Below, piece by piece: positions 61,705 through 64,000 of a stretch of DNA of 64,000 nucleotides. This stretch comes from Piper betle (Eukaryota > Streptophyta > Magnoliopsida > Piperales > Piperaceae). A model generated the notes under the pieces. It did no database searches and was not told the origin of the DNA. It was given only the letters and a program-made list of their open reading frames with translations. Within the stretch, counting starts at the first letter, position 1. Each line of letters opens with the position of its first letter. Made by a program: the position numbers and the translations under genes. The DNA is taken from positions 124,001 to 188,000 of the forward strand of contig JAURVB010000149.1 of NCBI GenBank assembly GCA_033002965.1, written 5' to 3'.

Positions 61705-62645
61705 ATGGCAAGAGAGGTACAATCCTGTGAGCAAGCAGAGGAGGGGTACATAGACATCGACATTGGCAGCTCAACCTTCATATGCTATTCTCCAAAGTCC
61801 ATAGAATTTGAGTTCCACAAGTCCAAAGACCATGTAAGAGAGACTGCCTCTTCTCCTGCAGATGAACTCTTCTACAAGGGGAAGCTGCTGCCTCTCCACC
61901 TCCCCCTCGCATTCAGATGGCCCAAATGCTCCTCCAGAGCACCACCAACGCCGGCCGTGAACATGAGCAGAACACCATTGAGCCACACTACTTCACTGCT
62001 AACGCCACCCCATATGACTCTTGCAACATTTCACCTTCTGATTCTTGTGAAGTGAGCAGGGAGCTCAAGCTTGAAGACTATTTGGTGCATGAGTCTGATG
62101 AGCAAGGTTTCATAGAACACCACAACCCAAAGAAGTCATGGCCTATCAAGCTCAAGCTGATCAAGCAATCATCTCTTAGACAAAAACTCAAAGCCTACCT
62201 CAGGTCCCTGTTTACCAAGTCTGCCGGCCCAACAAAGGATGCAGCTAGTAATGTACAGGGGTGCGTTCCCAAGAACAACAACCCATTTGATCAAATCAAG
62301 GAAGAAAAGCACCAAGTGGGCTCAATCCATAGAAGGTCCTTCTCTGGTGCAATCAAGAGAAATCTGGGGTTTACGTTTCCCTTGTCACCATCTTCTTCCA
62401 GCTCTTCCTCAAGCTTTTCAAGCATTGGGAGTGTCAATGGTTTGAGTGGCAGGCTGGTGCTCAGAAGAAGTGGCAGTGCCAACTCAGAGGTGGACAGTCC
62501 AATTCAGGGAGCCATTGCTCACTGTAAGCAATCTCAGCAACAGCCGTGTGCAAAGAAGAGTGTAAATGATGTCGGAACTTGCACTTTGTCTGAGTCTACG
62601 GTTTCTGCTTGTGATAAGCATTGGCCGGGAATGTGTAGGGGATGA
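61705..62645 (+). CDS. membrane-associated kinase regulator (MAKR/BKI1-like)
   Basis: Plasma-membrane-bound inhibitor or partner of leucine-rich-repeat receptor kinases. The single exon starts at ATG 61705 (MAREVQSCEQAEEGYIDIDI), with the family N-terminal block EFEFHK and SSPADELFYKGKLLPLHLP. The middle has a lysine-rich membrane hook (KKSWPIKLKLIKQSSLRQKL) and a Ser-rich tract. The C-terminal block RRSFSGAIKRN, RRSGSANSEVDS and PIQGAIAHCKQS is the receptor-interacting motif. The frame breaks once in the C-run at 61902-61906; the shifted frame continues at once with PRIQMAQMLLQ, as the family does. I infer one missing C in the sequence. Length is about 313 residues if so. ATG 61597 would add an atypical 36-residue leader. 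Confidence 0.88.
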
Positions 62646-63504
62646 ACATTAGAAATGTTCGAATCTTCTGCTAAGTGGACTTTATTATGCTATGGTTGCA
62701 TGATGTACGTTGTCTTGCTGCGACTTCTATTTGTAGCAATCCAAACCAAGAAAACTACTTGTTCATATTCTTCTCCATTTCTCGTTCAGCTCTACTTTGT
62801 CAACACTCCTTTAAATAAACTTCTTCTTCCTCCCTAGCTTCCCTTTAATCAATTTTTTAATCTGTCACTTCTCAATGAACATTGTTCTCCATTAAACAAG
62901 AACTTTGATTACAAAGATTTCAATTCCTGAAAACAATTTTTATTTGCCTAGATACGAAAACTAAAATGCTTATTAACCTTATGAAAGTCTGTAAATGTAA
63001 GCTAAGTGATAATCTGACACAGAAATATACCAATAACAAAACAGATCAAGTCACTTACACTACCATGCTTTACACTAACCAATTTGTGCAAAGTTCAAGC
63101 ATATTCCTAATGGGCAGTATTAATATCTATTGATCTCATTGTCAATTTGAACTAGATGGAAGTTCTTAATCTACTGAACCACATTCATAATGAGCAATAT
63201 TCGTATGAATTGGTCTCAATTGATTTGAACTAGAATGCAAGGACATAATCTACTGATATCCAAAAGAGCTAATCAATATTTCATAGTATCCCATCTCATC
63301 TTAAGCAAGTTTTTTTCAGAATTTACTGTTTCTGAGCCAACTCCAAAGAAATTGCAAAAGCTGACTCTTCATGAAAATATTCTATGGCATCAAAGGCCAA
63401 AATCTGGAAGAAGCTAAATGAAAATGCAGAACAGCAGAAAGCAACCAATGAAATCAGAGAATGGAATTGTGTTGACTCATTTGTAAAGCGATAAGCATAT
63501 AGGC
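62646..63504. other. convergent 3' flanks of MAKR and FKBP20-2
   Basis: Presumably holds both 3' UTRs and the duplication listed below. A 60-residue frame at 63235-63417 looks fortuitous. Confidence 0.55.
63103..63258. repeat. tandem duplication, period about 80 bp
   Basis: ATTC(C/A)TAATG(G/A)GCA(G/A)TATT, GATTTGAACTAGA-like and ATAATCTACTGA-like words occur twice in the same order, with about 75-80 percent identity by eye. Confidence 0.65.
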
Positions 63505-64000
63505 TTAATCACAGATAAAATCGGAACAGAAAGCAATTGTGTGCCGCTTGCAATTTTGAACACTCAACATTTCTACATCAAAAACCTCAAATTGTTTAGC
63601 GCTGAAAAATGTTGAAGGACCAACCTGAAAAAGGAGAAATTTGTTTATAAAATGTGAGCTAAAGCACAGTTAAGCACCCAAAAACTTGCTAATTAGAGAT
63701 ATAGAAAAGCTGTATAAGACAAGCCCCAAATCTTCCACCATTTCACAATCCATCCAATACCTTAAAAGAAAACACAGTTCTTTTTAAGTTCATCAAAGGG
63801 AACGAAACTTCAAACTTACAGGGGGCCCAAGCTCCGGAGGAATAATTATTCTCCGCTTTCCACCAGGCTTTATATCCCTTATTCCTTCCTCAAACCCTGT
63901 ATTTAATAATAAATTCATGTAATCCCTGTATTTAAGGGGAGGAAATTGTCATAAAACAACACAATATTTTGATACAGATACCTGGAACCAAAACTTTGGG
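63505..64000 (-). CDS. FKBP20-2: FKBP-type peptidyl-prolyl isomerase, thylakoid lumen (partial, 3' end)
   Basis: The last three coding segments of a minus-strand gene that continues past the window: 63982-64000, 63820-63896 and 63505-63624. The spliced reading frame runs through PGFEEGIRDIKPGGKRR, IIIPPELGPPVGPSTFFSAK and QFEVFDVEMLSVQNCKRH to a stop at 63505. The FEEGI...PPELG segment is the FKBP core strand region. The extension ending in Cys-x10-Cys (NCKRHTIAFCSDFICD) marks the plant FKBP20-2 type, a lumenal protein linked to photosystem II assembly. Splice sites are canonical and no frame break is seen. The targeting peptide and N-terminal FKBP domain lie outside. Confidence 0.88.

Overview
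This is plant nuclear DNA, almost certainly from a flowering plant. The genes are split by GT-AG introns and sit in AT-rich, transposon-littered spacers, and they belong to land-plant families: phototropin, WOX, CCT-motif, MAKR and thylakoid-lumen FKBP20-2. I cannot name the species.

Layout. 1-6.8 kb: AT-rich spacer with dispersed repeats, a short copy of the nitrilase first exon, and two elements with inverted ends; the second is a 912-bp MULE-like element ending 66 bp before the nitrilase ATG. 6.8-10.7 kb (+): deaminated-glutathione amidase (NIT1-type nitrilase), nine exons, two in-frame starts. 12.2-13.6 kb (-): decayed receptor-like cytoplasmic kinase with an RNase H-like fragment in its intron. 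17.0-21.7 kb (+): phosphatidylglycerophosphate synthase, whose 3-kb intron holds a dispersed repeat that itself contains a 605-bp hAT-type MITE. 24.5-38.0 kb (+): 22-exon PHOT1 phototropin pseudogene, split in its penultimate exon by a 5.66-kb Ty3/gypsy element (-) with apparently identical 404-bp LTRs. 40.8-42.3 kb (-): WOX3/PRS homeobox gene. 42.3-51.7 kb: long spacer. 51.7-52.7 kb (+): CCT-motif regulator. 55.6-56.0 kb (-): small basic protein of unknown function. 57.3-57.8 kb: LTR-retrotransposon 5' remnant. 61.7-62.6 kb (+): MAKR/BKI1-like membrane-associated kinase regulator. 63.5-64.0 kb (-): 3' end of FKBP20-2, running off the window.

The intact genes do not form one pathway. They cover redox-metabolite repair, plastid and mitochondrial phospholipid synthesis, lateral-organ development, transcription, receptor-kinase signalling and thylakoid proline isomerisation.

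Two kinds of damage must be kept apart. The PHOT1 copy has many substitution stops, altered splice sites and small coding deletions, so it is truly dead. The nitrilase, PGP synthase, MAKR gene and the young retrotransposon are instead broken by single-base losses, mostly in homopolymer runs. That pattern suggests consensus-sequence error, and those genes may be intact in the plant.
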